64,000 bases of DNA from Akkermansia muciniphila. GTDB taxonomy: Bacteria; Verrucomicrobiota; Verrucomicrobiia; Limisphaerales; UBA9464. Under the pieces are notes generated by a model. The model made no database searches. It was given only the letters and a program-made list of their open reading frames with translations, and had not been told where the DNA came from. Position numbers and translations under genes: made by a program. This document shows positions 27,201 to 35,635 of this stretch, one piece after another. Where the stretch lies: NCBI GenBank assembly GCA_945861565.1, contig CAMAUY010000018.1, positions 1 through 64,000 of the forward strand, read 5' to 3'. Position 1 is the stretch's first letter; each line of letters begins with the position of its first letter.

Positions 27201-29474
27201 TCCGGCGGATTCGGCTGTGCTTCGCACGGTGACGACAACCGTGGGTTGGGCGGCGAGCTGAGAATCCACCAGACGAATCGTGGCGGTGGCTGGCGCGCGA
27301 TAGGCATCACGTCCCCACGAAACAACACCCTCACCTGGCAGGGGCAGGCGTCCGGAAATTACCAGCGCGAAATCCTGCTCGGGGGCTCCATTCGTGCGAT
27401 GATGGACGTCCTGCACCACGTTATGGGCCCGGATGCGCACAATCCATTCACCCGCTTGAGGGGTGCTTATATGGACGGCTTCGACGTTATTGATCCGATC
27501 CCCTTCCGGAGTGCCCGCCACCCCTTCCCCGTCGGCAAACGCGTTTCCTCGGTAGAGCTGACCATCCGGTCCCACCACTTCAAGATCGAGGTCATTGACG
27601 AGGGCGGGGATTGCTGCCGGCAGTCCGGGAACATCCGTATAGACAAGCGTGATCTTGAGCGCCTCCTCCGGGCCCGCGATGAATCGCTTTTCGGAAATCC
27701 TCCCGGTTGCAAGCCCGATCCCCTGGTCGGTTAGGTCAAACCGCACGCCCGCCGGATCAATCAAGTTTTCAAGATTGATTCGTCCCCAGCCTTCGTCGGG
27801 GTTCGGCACCGGCGCGGTGTCCCCCACCACAATACCCCCATCCCCACCTCCATCCTCTTCACCGTCCGGAATGACCGCCGTCCCCATGTCGTCCGCGGAG
27901 TTAATCAGCGCCGCCTTCACGAGCGCCGGCGACGGATTGGCTCCGGCGTGGGATTGTCGGTACCACTGTACGATTACCGCCGCCGCCCCGCTGGCATGCG
28001 GGCCGGCCTGGGACGTTCCGCCCTGGTAGAGGTAGTTCGCATTGATGGGTGACCAGGCGTTTTCCTCGCCGGCGAGTTGCGATTTCACCGAGGCAATCCA
28101 GGTTCCGGGGGCCGTGATGTCCGGTTTGATCCGGCCATCTTCGCAGGGGCCCCGGCTGGAGAAATCCGCCATGACTTCCTGGCCACTATCATAGATGCCA
28201 AAGCCGAACCGGTTGTTCTCCGCGGCGCCCGTTGCGATCACGTTTTTCGCCACCGCCGGGCTGCCGATGGTTTGACCGCCCGGCCCGGCATTTCCGGCAC
28301 TAAACTCCAACACATATTGCTGCTCACCAGGGGTCAGGCCATCCGCATCCCGGACAAGGGCGTCAAATTCCGCCGCGCTGATATCGTACTGTCCCTGGGT
28401 ATCGTCACCCCAAGAATTCGAGCCCACGTAGGCACCGCTACGCACGGCATCCCGGGTCAGCGTCTCGTAGGTCGGCGGCGCAAAGTAACCGCCTGCACCG
28501 TCAAAAAGTCGCTGGGCAACCAAGTGGGCTCCCGGTGCAACGCCCAGTCCCCAAAGATTTCCATCGTCATCGGTTTCACCGGTGGCTCCATTTCCCGCAA
28601 CGATTCCGGCGCAATGCGTGCCGTGGCTGTGTTCATCGCCGGCATCCGGAAGCCCCCCGTAGGCAAAGAACGCATCCACGCGCCCAGCCAAATCCGGATG
28701 CAATCCGTCCGGCTCCCCCACGTCGATCCCGGAATCCGCGATCGAAACCGTGACGCCGCTCCCATCAAATCCCAATTCATGCACATGCGGGCGCGGCGGG
28801 GCTCCGGAGCCCTCGCCCATGACAATCAGGGTGGAAACTTCATCAACCAGTTTCATTCGCGGTGCCACCTCCACCCAGAGCACCAGGGGCGAACGGACCA
28901 GGGCGAGTAGCCGTGCGGGAAGAATTCGGCCCGTTATGACGGCCCCGAATGTGGCGTTCAAATGGTGGCGTGTCCCCGCCTCAAACGCCCGCGACAACAC
29001 AGAAAGGCCCGCAACTCCCGCCCGCGGATTGGCGAGAATCTTAACCTCAATGAAATTCCCGAGAGAGTTGGTCGCCAACTGACGCATCAATCGTGACTGG
29101 AGCTTGTGTCTCGGCTCGTACGACCCGACCCATCGGACAAACGGTAGCGACCGGAGTTCACCCAGGCGGTTGGAGACCACTTCCACCACGAAGGCATCGT
29201 CCGGAACGAACCGGAGCAGATCAACTCCGCGATCGCGCAGCGCATCGCGCCATTCCGGCTGCATCCGATCGGTAAATTGAAGGATGAACAGCCCGGAAAC
29301 CGCCGTCTCCGGCACCGCCGCCTGTAATCGAGCTCGCGCTGGATTCACCGGCGGTGTGGCGATCGTCTCGTTCCGAAGCCGTATGAATCGAGCGTCATCG
29401 GATCGCGCCGCAAACGACGCCATCAGAATGACGAACACGGTACCGACCAGCCCGCGGGCGGGTGAGAATTTCAC
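24225..29474 (-). CDS. Large secreted subtilisin-like serine protease
   Basis: A 1749-aa exported protease. A signal peptide occupies about residues 1-24 and a pro-region runs to about 215. The S8 domain has D247 in SIADSGID, H284 in HSHGTHCAG, oxyanion N395 in SAGNAGPG and S488 in GGTSQAGPHASG. A jelly-roll P-like domain (about 600-705, LVYTDVPGLP...DLDLEV) follows. Two fibronectin-III-like modules (TVQWITDEPADS and TVFWDTDKETDA) are separated by a beta-rich, GATase-like insert. A lectin-like region comes next, then a Ca-binding stretch (NQNGISDLWEQQYFG; DTDGDGATDFGEF). The layout suggests degradation of large extracellular or cell-surface proteins. It stands alone between the tRNA and a small lipoprotein gene. 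Confidence 0.9.
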   Translation of the reverse strand: MKFSPARGLVGTVFVILMASFAARSDDARFIRLRNETIATPPVNPARARLQAAVPETAVSGLFILQFTDRMQPEWRDALRDRGVDLLRFVPDDAFVVEVVSNRLGELRSLPFVRWVGSYEPRHKLQSRLMRQLATNSLGNFIEVKILANPRAGVAGLSVLSRAFEAGTRHHLNATFGAVITGRILPARLLALVRSPLVLWVEVAPRMKLVDEVSTLIVMGEGSGAPPRPHVHELGFDGSGVTVSIADSGIDVGEPDGLHPDLAGRVDAFFAYGGLPDAGDEHSHGTHCAGIVAGNGATGETDDDGNLWGLGVAPGAHLVAQRLFDGAGGYFAPPTYETLTRDAVRSGAYVGSNSWGDDTQGQYDISAAEFDALVRDADGLTPGEQQYVLEFSAGNAGPGGQTIGSPAVAKNVIATGAAENNRFGFGIYDSGQEVMADFSSRGPCEDGRIKPDITAPGTWIASVKSQLAGEENAWSPINANYLYQGGTSQAGPHASGAAAVIVQWYRQSHAGANPSPALVKAALINSADDMGTAVIPDGEEDGGGDGGIVVGDTAPVPNPDEGWGRINLENLIDPAGVRFDLTDQGIGLATGRISEKRFIAGPEEALKITLVYTDVPGLPAAIPALVNDLDLEVVGPDGQLYRGNAFADGEGVAGTPEGDRINNVEAVHISTPQAGEWIVRIRAHNVVQDVHHRTNGAPEQDFALVISGRLPLPGEGVVSWGRDAYRAPATATIRLVDSQLAAQPTVVVTVRSTAESAGFPVTLFRSSAGGSFTGRVDLASGPVDPGDTVLQVQDKDELTVTYVDANPAGERVAFALIDLTPPVVAGVTTVAEFGHVTVQWITDEPADSFVYFGVTNALTNVVSNLGFRAQHRLRLPELDAGTNYYYFVVSTDKAGNGTTNTIDGRYYRFVGPKVAAALLVYSPESTFGPDGLLSETPYPGIETWTGTLDSIGLEYEVWDTSQKPVPAGNDLSPYRLVLWRPEELVKPAPGLVTALGAYVRQGGALFVSSFDLLTRLRELNSTNFPADILHLVGFDEDRGANQLKGLAGDPVGGGIDLDLNYDAFPSGFIIDLLGIVWPDGSDHLRVASDGAAIFQQEDGRPIGVRFPRTGQDSRGRVVFYSFALESVPADNPAPNNRATVLGNALNFLVPNLRDSSGIAFDQGSYTLPSSVVVEVIDSRRSGSGSVAASVTVGGRPPRTVNLAETVQKGVFRTRLTLSGSGGSSDPLIGAGGETITASYVDAVSRETSSTALIDTVRPTISGVETDPAYNEVTVFWDTDKETDATIRFGESGGDDSFLTRSAYSAELATAHEVVLRGLLPDRDYFFQVVSRDAAGNTTTDNNAGKLYSVRTLKPVLPPWEDTLEDGRTGWAVFEDASVFGGDIGDGEDGEFGFSSVGWQFGTPQNRHAVEAHSGTNCWATNLKGEPVDFATTDLISPAVSLIGGNRATLRFWHNYDFQDVGTGGEDDGGFGDIHIEAAQIALSTNNGGAWIDIYSNQDESSFGWEEIRLDISKYVGQVVRFRFNYQMFSFNTTDRVGWLIDDIAVEMNAVAETIIHVTNNLAAARFVITGSNNIAGEGRDFRTNVTTGSYGISWSPVPYYVTPLPQTNVLTTNGPLVFSGTYTFPDSNQNGISDLWEQQYFGRVDAMHPATTDTDGDGATDFGEFLAGTDPVRPQSVLQIIGPLVQPNRTLHFEWLGVVGHEYRLEISNDLEHWVTGSDAIRGRGDTAVVSLPALDSRLEYYFRLRVTP

Positions 29475-29575
29475 GACTCCACCCTACTCACAAATCCGAT
29501 GAACGACAAGGTGTGACCCTCATTCTGATTGCCGGTGTTGACTCATTTCCCCAAGACCACCCACAGTGGAGAGCG

Positions 29576-29743
29576 ATGATAAAACTGCGAACATTCGTCC
29601 TGAGCGCCCTCTTCGGCGCGATGGTCTTCGGCTCCATTGGGTGCGTGACGAAGCGGACGATCACTGAAAAAGGGGGCGTGGTTTCTGAAGGATATGTTTG
29701 GAAGAATCCCTTTCACAGTACCCCAAAGGAGAAGGCACGTTGA
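29576..29743 (+). CDS. Small lipoprotein
   Basis: A 55-aa protein from ATG 29576. A basic start (MIKLRTF), a hydrophobic stretch and FGSIGC form a lipoprotein signal with the modified Cys at about residue 22. The mature part is about 34 residues and charged. An upstream ATG at 29462 would put a non-hydrophobic stretch before the signal, so it is less likely. Function unknown; it is divergent from the subtilase gene. Confidence 0.6.
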   Translation: MIKLRTFVLSALFGAMVFGSIGCVTKRTITEKGGVVSEGYVWKNPFHSTPKEKAR

Positions 29744-29869
29744 AACTGATTTCGGAGCTAATCTACGAGGATGCTGCCAAAATCCCGAGTTTGCGAGCTG
29801 ACACCGGAGGGAAGGGAAGGCCCCTCTCGGCAAACTTGAAACTTGTATCTTCCTGCGACCTCGCTTGGC

Positions 29870-30850
29870 ATGTCACCCATGTCGAATCCATCCCCAGAAT
29901 CTGCTTCGGGCCACCGGGTCATCCTTTGGATGGTTACCGGCATCATTCTTCTCAACCTTTTCTTAGCCTGGAAGTTTGGGTTCACGGATAAGCCAACGCC
30001 CACCGGATCGGGCACGGCACCTGCAAGTCACCTGGGAGCTGTCGGCGGTCATGGGGACACGGCTTCCACGGGCTCCGTGGCGTCGGCGCATGCGCCCACG
30101 GCTGCGGCGACCGCTCCGACCGCTGCGCAGGCGACTGCGACTGCGACTCCGACGACCGCTGCGGGGACCGAAAAATCCGGTGGAACTGCGGTCCCGGGCG
30201 GAAACCGTGTCAAGGGATCGGTGACCCTGGCAGGAACGCCGCCCGCGGAAAAACAAATCACGCCGATCACGAAGGATCCCAATTGTGGACCACTGCATTC
30301 CGTCCCGGTGATGACTCGCAACTACCTTATCGGTTCGAACAACGGACTCGCCAATGTCTTGGTCTACGTCAAATCCGGCCTGGAGGGGAAGACGTTCCCA
30401 CTACCCGGAACCGCAGCCGTGATTGATCAGAAGGGATGTCTCTACGAACCGTATGTTAGCGGAGTGATCGCCGGGCAGCCCGTGGATATCAAGAACAGCG
30501 ATAATTTCATGCACAACGTGAACTTTGCGGCATCCATTGCCGGGAACCAGACCTTTAACTTCGCGCAAGGATCGGCCGGCCTAGTGAACACCAAGACGTT
30601 CGCCAAACCGGAGATCTTCGCCAAGATGCAATGCAATGTTCATCCGTGGATGTTCGCATTCGTCGGCGTGATCGCCCACCCGTTCTTTGCGGTCACGGAC
30701 AAGGATGGAACCTTTGAACTCCCCGCCGGCCTCCCCGCCGGCGACTACGTCTTGGAATTGGTCCACCTCAAGGCGGGTAAGGTTCAAGTCCCCCTTAAAA
30801 CCAGTCCGGAGGGCGGTGCCTCCCTCACCGGCGTTTTGCTCGCTCAGTAA
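29870..30850 (+). CDS. Membrane-tethered blue-copper-like protein
   Basis: About 326 residues from ATG 29870 (another ATG lies at 29879). One N-terminal membrane helix (VILWMVTGIILLNLFLAW) is followed by an Ala/Thr/Gly-rich linker of about 75 residues and a folded domain. The domain carries FMHNVNF and, 46 residues on, CNVHPWM, the His...Cys-x2-His-x2-Met set of a type-1 copper site. The end (TFELPAGLPAGDYVLELVH) resembles a carboxypeptidase-regulatory-like beta sandwich. It would sit on the outer face of the inner membrane as an electron carrier or copper binder. No oxidase genes lie nearby, so the partner is unknown. Confidence 0.75.
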   Translation: MSPMSNPSPESASGHRVILWMVTGIILLNLFLAWKFGFTDKPTPTGSGTAPASHLGAVGGHGDTASTGSVASAHAPTAAATAPTAAQATATATPTTAAGTEKSGGTAVPGGNRVKGSVTLAGTPPAEKQITPITKDPNCGPLHSVPVMTRNYLIGSNNGLANVLVYVKSGLEGKTFPLPGTAAVIDQKGCLYEPYVSGVIAGQPVDIKNSDNFMHNVNFAASIAGNQTFNFAQGSAGLVNTKTFAKPEIFAKMQCNVHPWMFAFVGVIAHPFFAVTDKDGTFELPAGLPAGDYVLELVHLKAGKVQVPLKTSPEGGASLTGVLLAQ

Positions 30851-30854
30851 CGGA

Positions 30855-31313
30855 TCACACCGGCCAATTCTCGCACTTCAGTCCCGGAACTCGCGAAAAC
30901 TCCGTCAGGTCGTTCGTGACCAGGATGGCTCCCAGAGCGAGTGCGTGAGCAGCGATCAGGGTGTCCAGCGAACCGATGGTTCTGCCCGAGGATTCCAACC
31001 GGTGTCGGATGTCTCCGTAGTGCGCGGCGCATTCTTCCGCATCGAAGGGCAGTAAGAGAAAGGGAGTAATGGCACGTCGCGTCGCGTCCAGCTCGGTCTG
31101 ATAATCGCCGCTTTTCCACGCCCCGAACTCCAATTCCGCCACCGTGACAGCGGACAGGGCGACGTCATGCCCCGCGGCCTTCTGCTTTTGTGCATGGGCG
31201 AGAATACACTCGGCAATTCGGCGGCACTCATGCTGTCGGGCGGTGGGACTCGCCCGTACCTTCAAGCCCCGCACCATGTAGACCACAATATTCGTGTCGA
31301 GCAGATAGGTCAT
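30855..31313 (-). CDS. vapC: PIN-domain ribonuclease toxin (VapC-like)
   Basis: About 152 residues from ATG 31313. PIN-domain acids are in place: D6 in YLLDTNIV, a Glu in SAVTVAELEFG, and Asp residues in GSLDTLIAAHAL and LVTNDLTEF. VapC toxins are Mg-dependent RNases, often cutting initiator or other tRNA. The ATG overlaps the vapB stop (ATGA), the standard coupling of an antitoxin-toxin pair. Between vapC and the copper-protein gene only 4 bp remain, tail to tail. Start 31328 is possible but not coupled. Confidence 0.92.
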   Translation of the reverse strand: MTYLLDTNIVVYMVRGLKVRASPTARQHECRRIAECILAHAQKQKAAGHDVALSAVTVAELEFGAWKSGDYQTELDATRRAITPFLLLPFDAEECAAHYGDIRHRLESSGRTIGSLDTLIAAHALALGAILVTNDLTEFSRVPGLKCENWPV

Positions 31314-31543
31314 CGCTTCTTGCTCCACTCACGCTTCTGCTGCAGCGGCTGTACGCGCTCCTCCATAAAGTCATCGGACAACTCCTGACACGCTTCACGG
31401 CAGATTTCCCACGGGTCGCGCTCCAAGATCAGAATCCCCTGCGGAACCCGCTTCAGGCGGACCTCCCGGCCGTCGACGCGAAACGCCTTTGGCAGCCGGA
31501 TCGCCTGACTGCGCCCGTTCATGAAGACTTTGGCCGTTGTCAT
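31310..31543 (-). CDS. vapB: VapB-like AbrB-fold antitoxin
   Basis: 77 residues from ATG 31543. The AbrB/SpoVT swapped-hairpin pattern is clear: AKVFMNGRSQAIRLPKAFRV, then EVRLKRVPQGILILE. The C-terminal tail should wrap the toxin. It precedes vapC in a two-gene operon that it probably represses itself; an upstream AT-rich patch near 31545-31560 (GTGGTATATACCACGCGGTA on the plus strand) holds the palindrome TGGTATATACCA, a likely operator. Confidence 0.9.
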   Translation of the reverse strand: MTTAKVFMNGRSQAIRLPKAFRVDGREVRLKRVPQGILILERDPWEICREACQELSDDFMEERVQPLQQKREWSKKR

Positions 31544-31548
31544 GCCGT

Positions 31549-31560
31549 GGTATATACCAC
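31549..31560. promoter_or_regulatory. Candidate vapBC operator palindrome
   Basis: TGGTATATACCA is a perfect 12-base palindrome located 6 bp upstream of the vapB ATG (31543). VapB-type antitoxins bind palindromes next to their own start, so an autoregulatory site is likely. This is inference from place and symmetry. Confidence 0.5.
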
Positions 31561-31675
31561 GCGGTACTATCCAGTTCAATGGTTCAAATCGCCCCTCCCC
31601 ACGCCTACTGCCGTCGCACGTTATTGCCGGTTGAACCGGTGGCGGTCTCAGCCATTTCCTGCCACCCTATCTCTC

Positions 31676-33277
31676 ATGTCAGGCACCGTGGCCATCGTCG
31701 GCCGTCCCAACGTCGGAAAATCCGCCCTTTTTAACCGCATCGTCGGCCGGCGCGTCGCCATTGTGCACGACCAACCGGGCGTCACCCGCGACCGTGTCAT
31801 CGCGACGGCGGAATACCGGGGACATCCGTTCAGCCTGATCGACACCGGGGGCATCGGCCTGTTGCGGGGAGAAAAAACCGAAGACGTCATCACCGCCGCC
31901 GCTCTGCAACAAGCCGAGATTGCGATCGACGCCGCCGATGTTCTGTTGTTGGTGGTCAACGTCCAGGAAGGGATCGTTCCCCTGGATCAGGAGGTCGCCC
32001 GCAAGCTGCGTTCCCTGCGCAAACCGGTTCTGGTCGTGGTGAACAAGGTCGACAGCGCCAAGGCAACCCCGGGCATCCCGGAGTTCACCGCCCTGGGTTT
32101 TGAGCGGATTTTTCCGGTCACAGCGATTCATGGTGACGGGATTCAAGCCTTACTCGATGCCGTGATCGCTTTGCTTCCGCAGCCTAGCGCAGAACCCGTT
32201 GAAGATTCCGACCTCGCAACCGATGAAGAAGAACCCGCGACGAAAAGACGGTCTCGACGTAACAAGGGTGGCGCCAACAAATCCCGGGGCGCCTCGCTCC
32301 CAGCGGGACTAAAGCTCGCGATCGTAGGCCGCCCCAATGTGGGGAAATCGTCCATCATCAACGCCCTGACTGGATCCGAGCGAGTGGTGGTGAGCCCGAT
32401 TCCCGGAACCACCCGCGATGCCATTGACGTCCCCTTTGAAGTGACCACCGAGGGGCAAGTAGAGAATTATGTCTTGATTGATACGGCGGGGGTTCGCAAG
32501 GCACGTCGCGTTGACACCACCCTCGAGTACTTCACGGTCGAACGAACCCGAGAGGCGATTGCCCGGTGTGACCTCGCCATTCTGGTGCTCGATGCCGAAG
32601 CCGGCATTACCGAGCAAGACAAGAAGATCGCGGATATAATCACGGAGAATCGCCGGGCTTGCATCGTGGTCGTGAACAAGTGGGATTTGGTCGCGGAAGA
32701 AGTTCGCAAGAAGCGGGAGGTCGAACTGACCGCCCGGAGCGAGAAAACGCGCGATCGCGACGACCGTGAGGAGCGGCTCACGACCCTGGCCGAATTCGGC
32801 GAATGGGTGCAGTCGAAGCTTTTCTTCCTGGACTATGCCCCGGTCATTTTCACATCGGCGAAGGATGGATTCCAATTAGATCGCCTGCTCGAAGCGGTTC
32901 GTTATGTAGCCGCTCAGCTAAAACAGAAAGTGCCCACCGCAATTCTCAACCGGACGCTGAACGACGCCATTGAGCGGCGTCAACCGGTCAGCAGTTCCGG
33001 GCGGCGGTTGACATTTTTTTATGCCACCCAGGTGAGGCTGGCTCCACCCACGTTTTTGCTATTCGTCAATCGGGACGACGATTTTTCGGAACCGTATACC
33101 AAGTATCTATCGGGCGCGATGCGCAAAGCCTTTGGCTACGAAGGATGTCCGGTGGTGCTGGTGCCGAAGCCGCGTCCGAAGACGATCAAGCCCATCCGCC
33201 GGCCCCGGAAGCACCCGTACGCAGAGCCGGGCAAACGTCATCCGGGTGGTGCCAAACGACCTCGACCACGCGTTTAG
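31676..33277 (+). CDS. der: Ribosome-assembly GTPase Der (EngA)
   Basis: A 533-aa double GTPase that helps assemble the 50S subunit. GTPase 1 begins at once with VAIVGRPNVGKSALFNR; GTPase 2 begins with LAIVGRPNVGKSSIINAL. Both have DTGG/DTAG switch II and NKxD motifs (VVNKVD; VVNKWD). A KH-like domain closes the protein and ends in a basic tail. The linker between the GTPases (EPVEDSDLATDEEEPATKRR and onwards) is long and charged. ATG 31676 is the start; the same frame is open further upstream across the vapBC genes but that part is not homologous. Confidence 0.96.
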   Translation: MSGTVAIVGRPNVGKSALFNRIVGRRVAIVHDQPGVTRDRVIATAEYRGHPFSLIDTGGIGLLRGEKTEDVITAAALQQAEIAIDAADVLLLVVNVQEGIVPLDQEVARKLRSLRKPVLVVVNKVDSAKATPGIPEFTALGFERIFPVTAIHGDGIQALLDAVIALLPQPSAEPVEDSDLATDEEEPATKRRSRRNKGGANKSRGASLPAGLKLAIVGRPNVGKSSIINALTGSERVVVSPIPGTTRDAIDVPFEVTTEGQVENYVLIDTAGVRKARRVDTTLEYFTVERTREAIARCDLAILVLDAEAGITEQDKKIADIITENRRACIVVVNKWDLVAEEVRKKREVELTARSEKTRDRDDREERLTTLAEFGEWVQSKLFFLDYAPVIFTSAKDGFQLDRLLEAVRYVAAQLKQKVPTAILNRTLNDAIERRQPVSSSGRRLTFFYATQVRLAPPTFLLFVNRDDDFSEPYTKYLSGAMRKAFGYEGCPVVLVPKPRPKTIKPIRRPRKHPYAEPGKRHPGGAKRPRPRV

Positions 33278-33410
33278 AAGGCACGAGCGGCGGGACGTAT
33301 GGATTCAGGCTCCGTACGTTCCACTGTTTCTTTCGCGTAATGTCTCACGGAGCCAGGCCCCCGCCATGAACCGCCCCATAAGATTGCCATCGTGACCGGG
33401 TGGGACTTCT

Positions 33411-34169
33411 ATGCACGGAATGCTGACCACCGGAATGCTATTCGGCGCCGGGCTCGCGGCGGGTTTTGTGGACGCCATCGCCGGCGGCGGCGGCTTGATC
33501 ACGGTGCCTATGCTCCTGTGGACGGGTCTCCCTCCGACGCTGGCGTTGGGTACCAATAAACTTCAATCCTCGTGCGGTACGACTGTCGCCATCTGGAACT
33601 ATTCCCGAGCCGGATTAATCTCCTGGACGCGGCTCCGCCTTCCGATGGTTCTGGCCTTCGTAGCGGCGATGGCGGGCAGTTGGGCGGTCTCACAAGTACC
33701 ACGGGATTTTCTTCGACTCTGCATTCCCATTCTTTTGGGCTGTGTGGCTGTTTACACCTGGACGCAGCCCGCGCTGGGACGTGTCGCCCGGCCCGCGAAG
33801 TGGTCGTGGTCCGTGGGATTGATGGCGATAGCCGGGTTGCTCGGATTTTACGACGGCTTTCTGGGGCCGGGGACCGGCTCCTTCTGGACCCTCGCGCTGG
33901 TCGTGGGATTCGGCCTGGACCTTCCCTCAGCGACGGGCACGACCAAGGCGCTCAATCTCGCCAGCAACCTGGGGTCCCTGGTGCTGTTTCTATCGACGGG
34001 ATTCGTTGATATTCGGATTGGATTGATCATGGCCGCAGGCCAGTTGATCGGTGCCAGACTGGGCTCGGGTCTTGTAATCCGACGAGGAGCCGAATTCATC
34101 CGGCCGGTGTTTCTGACCGTTGTGATGCTGTTGACAGCAAGACTGCTCTGGGAGGCGTTGCGGGACTAA
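33411..34169 (+). CDS. TauE/SafE-family (TSUP) membrane transporter
   Basis: A 252-aa integral membrane protein with about eight hydrophobic segments. The two family repeats begin with GFVDAIAGGGGLITVP (near residue 18) and GFYDGFLGPGTGSFWTLALV (near residue 144), the glycine-rich signatures of the family. TSUP proteins export or import sulfur-containing or organic anions such as sulfite, sulfoacetate or taurine products. Substrate cannot be told from the sequence. It stands between der and hisD without clear linkage. Confidence 0.88.
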   Translation: MHGMLTTGMLFGAGLAAGFVDAIAGGGGLITVPMLLWTGLPPTLALGTNKLQSSCGTTVAIWNYSRAGLISWTRLRLPMVLAFVAAMAGSWAVSQVPRDFLRLCIPILLGCVAVYTWTQPALGRVARPAKWSWSVGLMAIAGLLGFYDGFLGPGTGSFWTLALVVGFGLDLPSATGTTKALNLASNLGSLVLFLSTGFVDIRIGLIMAAGQLIGARLGSGLVIRRGAEFIRPVFLTVVMLLTARLLWEALRD

Positions 34170-34321
34170 TTCCTATTGCGTGCGTGTGCACACCGAATCC
34201 AGTCCTGGCGCAATGCAAACGCTGGATGAGTCCTTAAGCGTGGATGAGCACCACGCGACCCATTACCCATCTTCCCGTTGCCGGAACTTTGACAACCGAA
34301 CGATGCTGTTTAGCCTGCCGC

Positions 34322-35617
34322 ATGCACATTGTCCGCCCCCGGGATTCGAACTACGCCGCACGACTCGCCGAGGCGTCATCGACAGGTAGTTTGTTCGATC
34401 CTCTGATCGAGCAGCGAACGCGAGAAATCGTGGAGTCGATCCGGGATCGCGGTGACGCCGCGCTGCTGGAGCTGACTCTCCGCTTCGATGGGGCGGATCT
34501 TGCCGCAGAACAACTGGCGGTGACGGCTGCGGAATTGATGAATGCGTCCCTGAAGGCCGACGAATCCCTGCGGGCAGCGGTCCGGGACGCCCACAAGAAT
34601 ATCGCAATGTTTGCCCGGAAATCCCTGCGCAAAGGTTGGCGGACCACCAATTCTCACCAGGCGACTGTTTCCGAAAAGTTTGATCCATTTCAACGCGTGG
34701 GCATTTATATCCCCGGCGGCACAGCCCCCCTCGTCTCCACGGCCCTGATGACCATCACGCTCGCTCAGGCGGCGGGATGCCGCGAGATCGTCGTCTGCAC
34801 GCCGTGCGGGCGAGACGGTACCATTCATCCCGGCCTGCTCTTCGCGGCACGGGTGGCGGGTGCCACCGAGATCTACCGCGCCGGGGGTGCGCAGGCCATC
34901 GCCGCACTGGCGCTGGGAACTCCGACAATTCGCCGGGTTCAAAAGGTTTTTGGCCCCGGCAATGCCTACGTGGTGGCCGCCAAAAGGCTGCTCTTTGGTC
35001 ACGTGTCGGTGGATCTGCTGCCCGGCCCAAGTGAAGTTTGTGTGTTGGCGGACGACTCCGCGGATCCACGCTTTGCGGCCGCCGACCTCCTGGCCCAAGC
35101 GGAGCATGGGTCCGGGCACGAACGAATCTGGTTGGTCACGCCATCCGCCCGCATCCTTAAGTCGGTGGAGTTGGAAATTCGAAGACAGCTCCCGAAACTG
35201 GCGCGCCGGGAATTCATTCACCGGGTCCTCGACACGAACGGTTGGTTGATCCAGGTGCGCGATCTCGCCCGTGGCATTGAGTTGGTGAATCGGCTGGCGC
35301 CCGAACATTGTGAATTGATGGTTGAGGATGCCGGCACGATTTCGGTCCAGATCGTGACGGCGGGTGCCCTGTTCCTGGGAAACTATTCTCCGACCGTGCT
35401 GGGAGACTACGTGGCCGGGCCAAGCCACACGCTGCCCACTGGGGGTGCGGGTGCGAGCTTTGCCGGACTGACCGTGGACCAGTTCCAACGTCGGACGAGT
35501 GTGGTGGAGTATGGGAAGCCCGCCCTGCGCAAGGCGCTCAAAACCGTGGCTAAGTTTTCCGCCCTTGAAGGTCTGGACGCACACGGGCGTTCCGCAGAAA
35601 TCCGCGTGCGCGCCTGA
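34322..35617 (+). CDS. hisD: Histidinol dehydrogenase
   Basis: 431 residues from ATG 34322 (MHIVRPRD), the family-like start; an upstream ATG at 34244 adds an unconserved piece. It catalyses the last two steps of histidine synthesis, histidinol to histidine, with NAD and zinc. Seen are YIPGGTAPLVST, the NAD loop GPGNAYVVAAK, zinc-ligand areas LAQAEHGSG and LAPEHCEL, and LGDYVAGPSHTLPTGG near the C-terminus. hisC follows after 18 bp on the same strand, so the two form a short histidine operon. Confidence 0.96.
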   Translation: MHIVRPRDSNYAARLAEASSTGSLFDPLIEQRTREIVESIRDRGDAALLELTLRFDGADLAAEQLAVTAAELMNASLKADESLRAAVRDAHKNIAMFARKSLRKGWRTTNSHQATVSEKFDPFQRVGIYIPGGTAPLVSTALMTITLAQAAGCREIVVCTPCGRDGTIHPGLLFAARVAGATEIYRAGGAQAIAALALGTPTIRRVQKVFGPGNAYVVAAKRLLFGHVSVDLLPGPSEVCVLADDSADPRFAAADLLAQAEHGSGHERIWLVTPSARILKSVELEIRRQLPKLARREFIHRVLDTNGWLIQVRDLARGIELVNRLAPEHCELMVEDAGTISVQIVTAGALFLGNYSPTVLGDYVAGPSHTLPTGGAGASFAGLTVDQFQRRTSVVEYGKPALRKALKTVAKFSALEGLDAHGRSAEIRVRA

Positions 35618-35635
35618 GCGCCGAGAACGGCTGCC

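Noticed and set aside
31190-31675. An N-terminal extension of Der
   Set aside because: The frame is open upstream of ATG 31676 but crosses vapB and vapC on the other strand, and Der proteins begin at VAIVGRPNVGKS.
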